Assembly (NCBI GenBank): GCA_038030265.1 | Contig: CM075943.1 | Span: 31,248,001 to 31,312,000, forward strand | DNA from: Corythucha ciliata | Lineage: Eukaryota; Arthropoda; Insecta; Hemiptera; Tingidae | Length of the DNA stretch: 64,000 nucleotides | Direction: 5' to 3' | Shown: positions 1 to 10,560 of the stretch, piece after piece | Numbering within the stretch: the stretch's first letter is position 1 | How the letters are laid out: each line of letters begins with the position of its first letter | The notes under the pieces: model-generated | Told to the model about the DNA's origin: nothing | The model's database searches: none | What the model saw: the letters and a program-made list of their open reading frames with translations, nothing else | Made by a program: the position numbers and the translations under genes

Positions 1-76
1 CGAAGCGAACTTCCGGAAGACATGCCATGCGATATGCGGAAGACATTTGCTGACGCTATCACGCACGCGACCCTAC

Positions 77-295
77 CTTATCCATCAGTTGCCGAACCAT
101 TCCATTCCATTCACCGCTCACCGGATCGTAAACCCCGTATTTGCCGTCTGGCACCAGCTTCAGCGTATACTTAAAACCCGCAATGACCGAAACAAGCCGT
201 AACAAATCTATACAAAACCCGACGTATTTGTCATGTTTTAAATCCGAGTCACGTCCCTCGCGTACGGCTTCATTGATCATCACGTATGGAGTCTC
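77..295 (-). CDS. Kainate receptor alternative S1 exon, version B
   Basis: The exon is 219 bp (73 codons), phase 0, with acceptor TGTTTCAG|GAGACT and donor AAG|GTAGGG. It encodes ETPYVMINEAVREGRDSD, VGFCIDLLRLV, LVPDGKYGVYDP and WNGMVRQLMDK. It keeps the same cleft Glu, the KYG Tyr and the FCID Cys as version A. It has a five-residue longer charged loop after the first strand. The exon that follows, carrying the Pro-Leu-Thr and Arg ligand contacts, lies beyond the left edge. Confidence 0.84.
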
Positions 296-3200
296 CTGAA
301 ACAGACAACACAAAGCGATTCCCCCCAAAAAGAGGGGGATTTATTGACACGGGCTGCATTCAAACCTACGTGTTTCATGAGGTGGCCCACAATTCCATTC
401 CACTGTTTCGTGACGGGATCCTGAGCCCCGTATTTTTTGTCCGGAATCAGTTCGATGATATAATCGAAGCCGACTTCTTTAGAAATCATATGCAATACAT
501 CAATGCAAAATCCGTAGAATCTCAAGTTGCCCGTATAGTTCTTTGTTTTGTGCATCATGACGTAGGGCTCTTCCTAATGGAATTATGTATTAGATTCCTA
601 TGTCATTAGCATGAAAAAAGAAGTCGTTAAATTCCTCAAATCCATTATTCAGAGTCCTCAATTAGTAGATAATCTATTTGCCTTTTTGGCTAAGGGTTCA
701 TTAACTAGGGTCATTTGCTTATTAATCCTCTATAAAGACAATCAATTTATTTGGAGGTCTAAGGGAATAAAGCAATATTTCCAAGGAAAAAAGCACTAAA
801 CTTTAAACGATAATTTATATTAGTTGATCCTAAAAAAAGTTGTGAATTGATGACAACTCACAAGAATAGTTATTACAACTAGAGTCACGTTCATCGAGGC
901 CGTATCGAAAAAAGCTCCCGAGTCAGAAATATTCAGTCCAGACTCTGGATTCCAATCTCCAACTTTCACCACAGAATGTTGTTTTAATTTTACCACGTCT
1001 AGTTTGAAAAGAGTTCGCCGTCCCTCTTTGAAAGCAATCGGTCCGCTGAGTCCTCGAGCTTCCACCTGTTAATAAAACAAATTTACTCTCCGTTTCAAAC
1101 CTTCACTTTGCACAGCTCACCCCTCCCACAAACACGACGACATTTCACTCGTTCCAGTGATTGTCGTTCAACAAAAGTCAACATTTATCGCTTACCGAGT
1201 TAATGTAATTTATGAGGCTCAGACCACCATCCCACGGTTTTTCCACAGTACAGGAAACATTGGCTGGGAGAAGCGGATGAGACTGTTCGAGCGTTTGAAG
1301 GCCAATGACGAAAACCATAACGGAGTCATAAATTAACGCTGGTTCAGACTACAAAAAATTGAAAAAACTCATTTATATGATTCGGAAGAATTCATTTTGA
1401 AAACGAGACAATGTGGCTATTTCCTCGTTCATTCCGTTCAAAAATGAGTGTAAAATTATGTAATATATATTTACGAATTTATCAATTTTCGTCTTTCTAA
1501 TGCTACTAGGAACAAAGCAGACGAAGTGGGTCGAAGCAAATAAAGAAAAAGTTCAATCGACTTCCATCTCTCCCTCCCCAAATAAATTTTTGTACACACA
1601 ACCAGGTGCTGAGGACCAAATGGAATTGTTCGTAACGCTCACCATTTATATAAAACTTTAGTTCTTCTTGTTTTCGGGGCAATTCTTTTTATATCTGGCT
1701 ATCAGGGCAACAGGTAACTCGTTTGATAGAGTGGAAAACTTGATGATCCTTTTTCCCCTCGTCACTTCACAAGCCTCCCTCAGTTTCTACGAAAAAAAAA
1801 AGATGGAAAAAAAAGAAAAGAAAGAAAGAAAAGCAGGAAAGGCTGCGGGGGGGGGGGTCTCTCACGTCTTGAAAGAGGTGTCAAGCGGATCAAAAATGAA
1901 ACCAAGTTATTATAGAAGAAATGAACCAAAATTAGATTTCAATCAACTATGAAGGTATAGCTCACATTAGTCACGTTACTCAACAAAACGCATATTTCGT
2001 CTCGTCTTAATTAGTGGCATCGGAGGTCATTACAGTTTTTTTTTCTTTTAAGTTTTGCACTTGGGACTTATTTTACCCTTTATTTAATTTGTTGACTGAA
2101 ACGAAACTGACCGACGCCGACGGTTCGATTAGCCCTGTCCACACGATCGGTTGAAGCTACAATGCATGCTAGTTTTTTTGTTTTAAAAACAAAATGTTTC
2201 TGGGTAGTGTTTTTAAAAAAAACAGGTATTTAGCATTTCAAATGCATTTTGCTAGAGCTATAGGCAAAGGTGCATCGGATGTGAACTCTTGGGGGAATTA
2301 ATTCTGGAGGTGACAACGCTGATAAAAATGTGAAAACAGAAGGAGTTTATCACCAACGATATATAAAAAATCTGGATTGCTCATCACTGCTGATAAAGAA
2401 TAGCAATCAAGCAATTAAAGAATAGCAGTTAAAGTTTCCAAGTGGGTGAGAGGGGTCGAGTTTCAAAATAAGTACCGTGTTGCCATAACTACACAAGGAG
2501 ACGGACAGGGTGATTGTTCATCAGGGGACGACCTGCCCCCTCTACGCCCCTCCAGTCCGTTGTGAGCAATCCAAGTTTATTATATCGTTGGTAATCACGT
2601 AGCCTTTTGATGAAGTTAATGATTAATAAAATGGGCTAATTGTTTCTGAAACCTGCATTTGTGTAGAAATTAGTAAATCAGTTCTTTTCCACCCATAGTC
2701 CTCAGCGTAACATATTTTATCCTTTCCATTAGGAGAGGATGGGTGTGAAAACCTCGTTGGACTCGAATAGATACTGCATTTTTTTCTCGTGCATGATAAA
2801 TGAATATCCCTCAAAACAGGGGAAAGTTAATTCATTGATGCTAATACAATCATCTGATGATGAATGAAAAATTATTGACTGGTTGTTTTGTCAATGGAGT
2901 AGATGGACTTCTATAGTTAGTAAGTTAATGGGTAATGCCATTTCACCTTGAAAATCCTTGTCGGAATGAGCGAATGGGAAATAATTCCATTTCAAAGATC
3001 AATTAATTACATTGGAGGAACAGTTAGTGAAGATGAGGCTTCATTGATCACATTTTGCATTTTGACCTTAATAAACAGTTCGAATATTAACTTTGGATAC
3101 ATTTGTTTGCTTCGATATTCCGGTGGGACGGTAATTTATGCGTCATTATTGCTTAATTAAATTTCAAAGGCAATACACTCGAAAGTGGAAATTCAGTAAT

Positions 3201-6200
3201 AATGTCTTGGCCCTTCTGAAGGTATATTGAACTTCATTATTAAGAGGCTTCCTTTATTTTGGTGTTTTTTGAGGACTCGTTATAATTCTATCAGAAATTA
3301 TAGGTATAGAGTAAGACTAAATGATAGATAGGTATACAAATTTGAGCATTACTTAAAAAGTTTGTAAATGACTAAATTGTAAATGACCAAGTTGTATAAG
3401 ATCATTAAATGGAGAAGACTGTTTAACCAAGTGACTATTTGTGCAGTGACATACTCTTAAAACCACATATGCATGTACTTCAGCTAAGCGTAAATTTTAT
3501 TTTTAAAGATACTACTAGCAGGAGCGGTTCGATCCAATAGATTACCAGAGTTTGGATTTCAATGTATCAGTCGGGTGGAGGGGACACTTTCTTTTTCTCT
3601 ACCATTTCGCGATTAATAAGACAAGCGAAGAAAGAGGTGTCAAGCGGATCAAAAATGAAACCAAGTTATTATAGAAGAAATGAACCAAAATTAGATTTCA
3701 ATCAACTATGAAGGTAGCTCACATTAGTCACGTTAATTGGATAATATGCGAATTTTTTTGAATAATCTTAGTACCACCAACGGCCCATCCGGCAATTTAT
3801 TTTTCCATCTTGCGTGAAAAGCCGCTGAAGACTCCTGTCAAAAGCTCCTCTTTCAACTATTCGATACCACCGGTTTGCCGGACAATCGCAAGCAAGCGTC
3901 ATGGTAAATGCGTTAACTGGTGTTTCGAGTAGTGACAACGTCGAGGACCCGACTTGCTAGGGCTTCAGCGTGGCCGAAAAAAGTGATTTTCCCGTACAGA
4001 TATTCTGAGGCATCCTTCCTCAGACCAAATATCTCCTTTATTTTGATAACTTCCGAGGCATCGTTCCCCGGACCAGTTATCTCCTTTTTGTTCCACGGCT
4101 AAAAACTCTTTAACGCTTTCACTATTTTAATGTAATTGCTAAAATGCATGGTTCGCTTCATGGTAAAGTTCTTATGCTCAAAGAAGAATGAATAGTTTTT
4201 TGACTCATCGATATCGCCTTCGTGCTGCCAAGACACTTCCTGTGCACCTTCATTCTTCACCAACGGTCAGCTCCTCTAACCATCAACTACCTACGTCCTA
4301 CGTTGTTAACACTCTCCCAAGCGCCTACGTCTTCCTTCTCACTCTGTTCCTCCCTCCTGTCCGTCCCTTTACCATAGAAGGGTTTACCCTGGGGGCGCGC
4401 GGTGCAGCTAAGCATATACAGGGTGTAACAGGAAAATGGGGCATAATTGAAATGGGTGATTCTACATCACATATGGGTAAAAAATGACTATTTATAGACC
4501 ATGGGTCCGAATGTTAACCGTTTCTGAGAAAATCGCAGTTTTCCTGATTGTCAATGCATCAGGCGTTTTCTGCAAAACTCGGTCGGTATCTTAGCAACAA
4601 CTGATCTTGGAGAATTTTCAAGGACATTGTTGGAAAGAGCACCCAATTTCCTTTAAGATGATCGTAAAGTTAGGATAGTTTGTAAAATTTTGACGCCCTT
4701 AACGCTCGCCTGAATAGCCGCTTCCTTGAATTTCTCTATTCTCACTTGGTATTCATCCAGCTATCATTTTACTGGCAGCTCTCGGAGTAAGAGTAGGACT
4801 TCAGGAAAAACTTCTACAATTATTAAAATTTCAAATGATCTGCTTGGTTCGGGGTTTTGTCTTTATTCCTTCTGCGATACAGTTCGAAATAATTGTAGAA
4901 GTTTTTCCAGAAGTCCTACTCTTACTCCGAGAGCTGCCAGTAAAATGATAGCTGGATGAATACCAAGTGAGAATAGAGAAATTCAAGGAAGCGGCTATTC
5001 AGGCGAGCGTTAAGGGCGTCAAAATTGTACAAACTATCCTAACTTTACGATCATCTTAAAGGAAATTGGGTGCTCTTTCCAACAATGTCCTTGAAAATTC
5101 TCCAGGATCAGTGGTTGCTAAGATACCGACCGAGTTTTGCAGAAAACGCCTGATGCATCGAAATTCAGGAAAACTGCGATTTCTCAGAAACGGTTGATAT
5201 TCGGACCATGGTTTATACATATAGTCATTTTTGACTCACGTGTGATGTAGAATCACCCATTTCAACTATGCCCCATTTTCCCGTTACACCCTGTATGTTA
5301 TAGGTCTGTTCGCGAAGTTACACTAGGTTGCCCGAGGGTACACTCGGGCGCCCGAAAAGCGTTCGCGAGCAGACGAGTTTAGTTAGTGTAGCGAGTGTAG
5401 GGCGTTCGAGATGAGTTCAGAGCTACTCCGGGCTGCCCGAAGTTACTCCAATTTTTTGTTATAAATTGATAACTCTTATCTAACATGCACAAGAGTGAAA
5501 AAATATCACGACTGTTATGAATTTAGAATTTACACTGGCTGCTCTGAAAGCGTTCGCGTAACAATAAAATCCTCGCTGCCCTCGCCTACACCAGCTACCC
5601 CAACCTGCCCTACACTACACTACACTACCCTACACTTTTTCTCCGCGAACAGACGTAATATATCTATTCGCTTTTCGCGACAATGGTCACGGCAAAAAAT
5701 TAACTAGGCTTGTAGGTCGGTACCCACCTTCAAGCTACGTCTCCACTTGAGCCTTTTCGCGTACGTCAGAGGCATGCGTCATAGCGCACGGTGTGTTGAA
5801 CGTGAGGAATGCGCTATTCATGCCTCGAAAAGCTAGAAGGATATCAGAAATTGCGTGCATAGCTTAGACGCATGCGTTGATGAAAGTTGAAGTGAAAGTA
5901 GAAAAGGCGTGTTGAATTGAAAGAGGAAGACGAAAGCGCACAAATGGAGACATAGCTTAAAACTAAAAAACTCGAGGCTCGTAAAGTAGAACATGGACCT
6001 TGCCTCCCGCGACGAGCCCATCTGGCTACTTCGCCGTAACCCCCTCCACGAAATCTATGCTTGATAAATACATTTTATCATTGGTAAACAGCGGGGCGAC
6101 CGATTCAGTAACAAAGTTCGAGGGAGGAGAAGTTGCAACTAATCGAATAAGACAATTAGAGAGCGCTGTATGCGGGTTCATATTCTCCTTGACGGGCTTA

Positions 6201-9200
6201 TCACAGTTTAATTGAAGTTACCTTTGCCGTCCACGAGAGCGCTTACATTTTTCCCCGTTTACATACCTATTTATGCATACGATACTACAGCCCGCAAGAC
6301 GAATACGGTCTTGCGTGCGGAAGCCTATCAATCTCGTCACATCGTAAAAATGCTTGGGGGCATACAACTAGGTACTATCCGCCGCCCATTATCCCCTCAC
6401 CGTTTTACGCGCACAGCAACTGGAATATTTCATTTTTTATGGTCTCATATCAAACCTTATGGGCTAGGCCAGTTGAGCCTGAATTTAAATTTTGACTTTC
6501 CTTGAATTTAATTAAAAATTAAATTAATATTAAAAATTAAATTGAAATTAATAAAAATAGGTAAGACTAGTAATTAGTAAGACTTGGTACTCAAGTCTCC
6601 ATAATTTTTGCTTGTACTCGAATCTCCCTGTACATATCTCTCGCTACACCATGAAGCCATGTGGCTGATCCAGGTTTGAGGGGGACGATAAAATAAGTTT
6701 TAGGGGGTTTAGTTGCTCGAAAGCACGGAAATCATGTACAGAATCATGCAATTTAAATGTCGCCTATAAAATGACCAAAAAAACACTCTGCCTTGTGCGT
6801 ATTCGTTCTTATTTTGTATGAAAACTTTAGCTACCTATACCTACCTACCGAGCTATCTATTTATTAGTTACCTACTTATCTCTTAACAAACACTTGCAGT
6901 GTCCCGTCTCCTGAGGCAGTGTTGCAGTTTTCAAAAGCGTCTGTTATGAGAAAGCGAGGAGGAACGTACTATGCAGCTCCGCCTGATAGTCATTTTCTCT
7001 AGTTTGCTGTTTCCAACCAGTCAGGTGACCTCAGTGGTGGTGGTTTTCCTCAAACGAATACGTTTTAGCATCAAACTTTAGAAAAAAACAAGCATGAATA
7101 TGTATCACTCTTGGATCATTTTACTAATTGCTAATTGCAGAACTGAAAAAATGAGTTTGAGGAATAATCTCCTCCGCCATTATTCGCCAATGTTAGAAAT
7201 ATGTTTAATACGTGGAGCACGACAGACTGGTCTTGTGTTATGCCGTTGATGAAACTGACTGAAAGTTACGATATGATTGATTCAACCACGTGTGGTTCGT
7301 GATTGCACAGAACAGTCTAACGAGTATTTGTTAACAATATTCTTAACACAGAGTATCTAACGTTTTAGTTTGGGCATCAAATGAGAAGAATATTAGTTCA
7401 AAACGAAGCGGATATTAATGAAATGGGGTGTGATGAGGACCAAGCCGAATACTTCTTTTCAGGGCATTCGAAATTTAAATTGACTTTTAAAGAGATGATG
7501 CCGGCGACGGGTGATAATGAAAAGAGGGCGGTTCTCGCAATTGAGTCATTTCATAGCCAAGGGGCGAAATATGGTTGGAAGGGCAACTCTGAATCTGCGT
7601 GAAAATATCCTTCATTAATGAACAAAAGACAACTTACTTGATCGCTAAATATGTTGGAAATGAGCGGATTTTAGGGCTGGATAAAAATATATTTGCTGTA
7701 AATTAGTTTCATCTAAAATAATGTTGCCCCGAATTTAGAAAAAAAGGGAGAAAGTGGTAAAATTAAGCAACAGACAAATAACATAAATCACAAGAAATTT
7801 TTTCTTATTTAAGTCCTCTTAATTTCAGTTTAAAAAATAGGAAAGGTCAACCACTATTTGGACGAGAAGGATTTATTTCTCTTTTGTCTGATCATGTAAG
7901 GGCCCAATTCTTATCTTTCAATAATAATTATTGCTTTCTTTACTAGGATCGCACGCTTTAATCCATAAAAAAGGATTTCAGTGGTAATATTACCGCTAAA
8001 GAGATGTCTTGCTTATTGGAAAAACAGGCCCAATGGTGATTTTTTTCTTCTTCTTTCTATATTTTCCAATTCTCACCATTAGCCGGTATGCGAAGATGAA
8101 AGCTCACATTGAATAGATGAAGTGAGTGAATTGTTTACCTCTATGATCTTCGTCTTGTTGGGCCTGGAGTTTCCGCGGCTATTGAATTTCTCCATATCCT
8201 TGAATATTTCTTTCACCGACAAATCTTCGATGTTAACTATTCGAAATGCTGTCATGTTTACAAAATTATACTTGAATTCTTCTAAGCTTAACGATTCCAG
8301 ATCCTACGGATCGAAATAGAAATCAAGAATGCGAAGAAAGACAGGGACATGTTGATACTCACGAAAGAAGTGAACAGATAGTGGTATTTATAGTCGTTCA
8401 TTTGCAGGTGTATAACCTAATTAGTGCAGAAATAGTTTGGAAGCAAGTAAGAAAAAATATTGTCGGATTAACACCAACTTGAAAAAACTCACCCTTTTTA
8501 GAAAATTTCTGATATTTTCTGTTTTAATGTCGACCAGCAAATTATGAATCTCCTTGCTTTTTATCTCTCTCAAAACGGATTTGTAGTTGGAAAAATCGGC
8601 TTGCCTTAGAAGTATTTCAACATTTTCGTGCTGAGGTGACCTGACAAGTTCCTTGAGTTTCATCAAGCCTTCAAAAGAGGACAGTAGCAGTTTTATCTTG
8701 AGCTTAATCATTTTATAATGATTGCCAAGGTAAGATGTTGTTCTTCAACATAATTAAAGTACAGAGAGAAAAACAGGAAGATGGTATTCGTAGGTATAAG
8801 GACGTTAAAATCATGCCAATGGGCAGATCTGGCGAAGCCTTTTATTCACAACTTTTCACATCTTGACTGTCTTGGGAAAAGTTCTACTTGTATTGGCAAA
8901 TCAAATAAATGAAATAATATTAAGAAAAATGAAATACTTTTCCTTTTTTAAAACTTTTTAGTTAGAATATTTAAACCTACAAATTCGAAACGATTTATTC
9001 TATTCGTTTTCTCGATGAATTTTCTTTTTTTCTTTTGCCAAACTGATTAAAATGCTAGTCACGCGTGAATTGCTTAGGTAGTTCAGTCTTGGTCTTAATC
9101 CAGTTATTCTCTTTCATTCCCAATTATTATGTAATGTTGAAAATAGTCTCAAAAGTTTGATTTTTGTATGAATAAAACATGTTTTTTTTCATTATAGCAA

Positions 9201-9517
9201 TACTAACCGTAATCCTCCTCGTAGAGAATGGCCAGTCTTGTCCAATTCAAATAGGCCATAACGTCTTGAAATGCGGAGTTAAGCAGCGGTTGAGATGGGT
9301 GAAGATTGATAGACAGTTCGCGAGTAGTCGTTTCTGGGTCAACTCGCGACTCGATGTGTGGCAGGTCCAACGCATCGCAGATGCTGTGTATATGAGCGCC
9401 CAATGTCGGGTGCGACGGACCAAACACGGCTTGAACTCCTTCACCTACCTGTTGACAAGCTGAAAATATCAAACTATCAGAGCTTTCGGTGGAAAAAATA
9501 AACGTTCCACCCACGTC
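77..9517 (-). CDS. Kainate-type ionotropic glutamate receptor gene, partial (amino-terminal domain and start of ligand-binding domain)
   Basis: The product is a glutamate-gated cation channel subunit of the plasma membrane. Seven exon positions chain with GT-AG sites and matching phase: 9517-9208, 8668-8493, 8416-8363, 8303-8139, 1348-1196, 1065-862, then 573-370 or 295-77. Read in that order they follow the amino-terminal domain of insect kainate receptors without a gap, including SICDALDLPHIESR, LNWTRLAILYEEDYG, KYHYLFTSF, FVNMTAFRI and LSGPIAF. The chain then enters the S1 half of the ligand-binding domain with (E/T)PYVM, GFCID and KYG. The signal peptide and first part of the amino-terminal domain should lie upstream of 9517 and were not found. 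The S1 end, pore, membrane segments and S2 lie left of position 1. The intron 8138-1349 is about 6.8 kb and filled with repeats. I saw no frameshift or stop in these exons. Kainate rather than AMPA type is inferred from overall resemblance. Confidence 0.88.
296..369 (-). promoter_or_regulatory. 74 bp intron between the paired S1 exons, with a C-run/G-run hairpin
   Basis: On the minus strand this intron begins GTAGGTTTG and ends CTGTTTCAG. A run of G at 334-338 and a run of C at 321-326 can pair around a short A-rich loop in the transcript, close to the branch-point and acceptor side. Whether it controls exon choice is inference. Confidence 0.4.
370..573 (-). CDS. Kainate receptor alternative S1 exon, version A
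   Basis: The exon is 204 bp (68 codons), phase 0, with acceptor CCATTAG|GAAGAG and donor CAC|GTAGGT. It starts EEPYVMMHKTKNYTG, then has FYGFCIDVLHM, ELIPDKKYGAQDP and WNGIVGHLMKH. The initial Glu and the Tyr of KYG correspond to the ligand contacts E402 and Y450 of rat GluA2. The conserved Cys of FCID is kept. It has the same protein start and end points as 295-77. By hand alignment about 30 of 68 residues are identical, so this is not a recent copy. It is a candidate mutually exclusive exon. Confidence 0.82.
862..1065 (-). CDS. Kainate receptor exon: linker into the ligand-binding domain
   Basis: The exon is 204 bp (68 codons), phase 0, with acceptor TTAACAG|GTGGAA and donor CTT|GTGAGT. 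GLSGPIAFKEGRRTLFKLDV and VKVGDWNPESGLNIS are typical of the amino-terminal domain end. MNVTLVVITIL is the first strand of S1. The splice falls immediately before the glutamate that closes the ligand cleft in receptors of known structure, so that residue is supplied by the alternative exons that follow. Confidence 0.87.
1196..1348 (-). CDS. Kainate receptor exon: amino-terminal domain, late part
   Basis: The exon is 153 bp (51 codons), phase 0, with acceptor TTTTTGTAG|TCTGAA and donor TCG|GTAAGC. It encodes SEPALIYDSVMVFVIGL followed by a segment with CTVEKPWDGG. This matches the family pattern of an alanine-leucine-tyrosine-aspartate block followed by a conserved cysteine and a tryptophan-aspartate turn. 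Confidence 0.85.
1871..1978 (+). repeat. Direct repeat, copy 1
   Basis: About 106 bp starting GAAAGAGGTGTCAAGCGG is repeated at 3630-3735 in the same orientation. The copies appear to differ only by a TA insertion near the end. The two lie 1.65 kb apart in the intron, so either a local duplication or a dispersed repeat fragment is possible. Confidence 0.85.
3630..3735 (+). repeat. Direct repeat, copy 2
   Basis: This is a near-identical copy of 1871-1978, lacking a TA dinucleotide before GCTCACATTAG. The flanks of the two copies do not match, so the repeat is bounded sharply. Confidence 0.85.
4419..5293. mobile_element. Foldback MITE, CAGGGTGT ends, family 1
   Basis: This is an 875 bp near-complete palindrome. 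The left arm 4419-4824 and right arm 4889-5293 are each about 405 bp, with a spacer of about 64 bp. The ends are CAGGGTGTAAC and GTTACACCCTG, flanked on both sides by TA. There is no coding capacity. The arms differ by scattered substitutions, so it is not an assembly inversion artefact. It lies inside the long receptor intron. Confidence 0.88.
5303..5655. mobile_element. Small MITE with GGTCTGTTCGCG ends
   Basis: Imperfect inverted ends (GGTCTGTTCGCG on the left, CGCGAACAGACG on the right) bound about 350 bp. The inside has CCCGAG-rich short inverted repeats and a TACACTACACTACACTACC simple tract near 5605-5630. It begins only 9 bp after the foldback at 4419-5293. The boundary is judged by eye. 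Confidence 0.5.
5656..8138. other. Intron of the receptor gene: no gene seen
   Basis: This is the remaining intron sequence. It contains an AT-rich run of AAATTAAAATT-like units at about 6507-6558. A 73-codon plus-strand open frame at 7381-7602 has no family I recognise and no supporting context. No other feature was seen. Confidence 0.45.
8139..8303 (-). CDS. Kainate receptor exon: amino-terminal domain
   Basis: The exon is 165 bp (55 codons), phase 0 at both ends, with acceptor CGTAG|GATCTG and donor GAG|GTAAAC. It includes LEEFKYNFVNMTAFRIVN, the usual end of the second lobe, and finishes with a basic linker RPNKTKIIE. The next coding exon in frame is almost 6.8 kb away at 1348. The protein continues directly there, so no exon appears to be missing between them. 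Confidence 0.85.
8363..8416 (-). CDS. Kainate receptor micro-exon (18 codons)
   Basis: This 54 bp exon is too short for most ORF callers. The acceptor is TTAG|GTTATA, the donor is TTC|GTGAGT, and both ends are phase 0. It encodes VIHLQMNDYKYHYLFTSF. The YHYLFTS block is a strongly conserved segment of kainate and AMPA receptor amino-terminal domains. It joins NFLKR upstream and DLESLSLEEF downstream, as the family requires. Confidence 0.85.
8493..8668 (-). CDS. Kainate receptor exon: amino-terminal domain, middle
   Basis: The exon is 176 bp. The acceptor TTTTGAAG|GC completes the split glycine codon from the preceding exon, giving EEDYG-LMKLKEL. It runs through LLRQADFSNYKSVLREIKS and ends in phase 0 after NFLKR at a GTGAGT donor. 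The pattern of a leucine-rich helix followed by a short variable strand matches receptor-family amino-terminal domains. Confidence 0.85.
8669..9207. other. Receptor intron, AT-rich, nothing recognised
   Basis: This is the intron between the exons ending at 9208 and starting at 8668. It is AT-rich with poly-T runs (8940-9040). No repeats or open frames of note were seen. Confidence 0.5.
9208..9517 (-). CDS. Kainate receptor exon: amino-terminal domain, lobe 1
   Basis: The exon is 310 bp: 103 codons plus one base. It starts after an AG at 9518-9519 with a weak pyrimidine tract, so the exact start is less certain than its end. It ends at a G|GTTAGT donor after LYEEDY, with the glycine codon split into the next exon. 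It carries the family patterns QAVFGP, SICDALDLPHIE and AFQDVMAYLNW. No exon further upstream was recognised, so the true start codon is not in view. Confidence 0.85.
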
Positions 9518-9696
9518 CTATTTAATATATGTATGTATAATGATACAGGTAGCTGAAAATTCGAATGATTGAACGAAACTGTATCATAGGAAAGTTTTGA
9601 AAGGTGTTTGAACTCAAGTAAAGTGACTATTTCACTCGACGAAAGATGATGTAGAGCTGAAATTGATTTTTCATCCAATATGAAATCGATTCTATA

Positions 9697-10560
9697 GTCT
9701 GTCCACTAGGGACGGACTTTCGCCCACCCTTGAGTTTAGTGGAATGAGCTTCCCCTTTGCCATTTCTCCTAAAAATAACGCACCGGGAATAATTTTGGAA
9801 CAAAAGATCAAGGTTATTATATTAAAGTCACTTAGTGATGGACTCTGGAACGTGTTGTTTCATTTCGATAGTTCAATTTGTTCTCTCCCACCAAAAATAC
9901 TTCAAGAACTCAACAAAAAGACTTTTACTATGGGCACTACGGTTACGTATAGACGCTACACAGTGATAATTTCGCACATTGGAAAGAATACTGTTACAAC
10001 TCAAAAAAGTTTTTCTGACCTATCCAGTTTGGATTAAATTAAATTACATTAATCCCAACTGGATTGACCAGAATAACTTTTTTGAGTTGTAGCAGTATTC
10101 TTTCCAATGTGCGATTTGTTCCAAAATTATTCCCGGTGCGTTATTTTTAGGAGAAGGGGCAAAGGGGAAGCTCATTCCATTAAATTCAAGGGCGGGCGAG
10201 AGTCCATCCCTAAGGGGACAGACTATAGAGAGGTAGCGCCGTAACTAATAGATGAGGGGAAATCCCCCAAAAACGCCTCGTAGGGTATGCAAAAACACAC
10301 ATGATCAGATTATAATTAAAAAATTGTCAATTTGCATACCTGATGACGCGTTATTTACAGGTCCCCCCCCCCATTTTCTTATGCTACCTCTGAAGTATAG
10401 TTACCTTCACAAATGATCACTGTGTAGCGTCTATACGTAACCATAGTGCCCGTTGTAAAAGTTTTTATGTTGAGTTATTTAATATTTTTGGTGGGAGTGA
10501 ACAAATCGAACTATCGAAATGAAGCAACACATTCGAGAGTCCATCACGAAGTGGACAGAC
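9697..10560. mobile_element. Composite foldback element with GTCTGTCCAC ends
   Basis: The ends GTCTGTCCAC (9697) and GTGGACAGAC (10560) are inverted and flanked by TATA/TATAG. A second internal right end at 10213-10222 makes 9697-10222 a hairpin of its own. The segment 10415-10545 is an inverted copy of about 9830-9970. It looks like one copy with an internal rearrangement, or two nested copies. Relatives are at 60600-61000 and partly at 32125-32270. There is no coding capacity. Confidence 0.75.

Larger units (their letters stand above)
1349..4418. other. Intron of the receptor gene: no gene seen; low-complexity and duplicated sequence
   Basis: This is part of the 6.8 kb intron. It holds a purine-rich low-complexity stretch near 1790-1860 and one pair of direct repeats (1871-1978 and 3630-3735). 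A short inverted match lies near 2350-2400 and 2560-2600. No open frame resembling a known protein was seen on either strand. Confidence 0.5.

Noticed and set aside
3520..3540. GGTTCGATCC resembling a tRNA B box
   Set aside because: The sequence upstream does not form an A box or anticodon arm, and no acceptor stem pairs.
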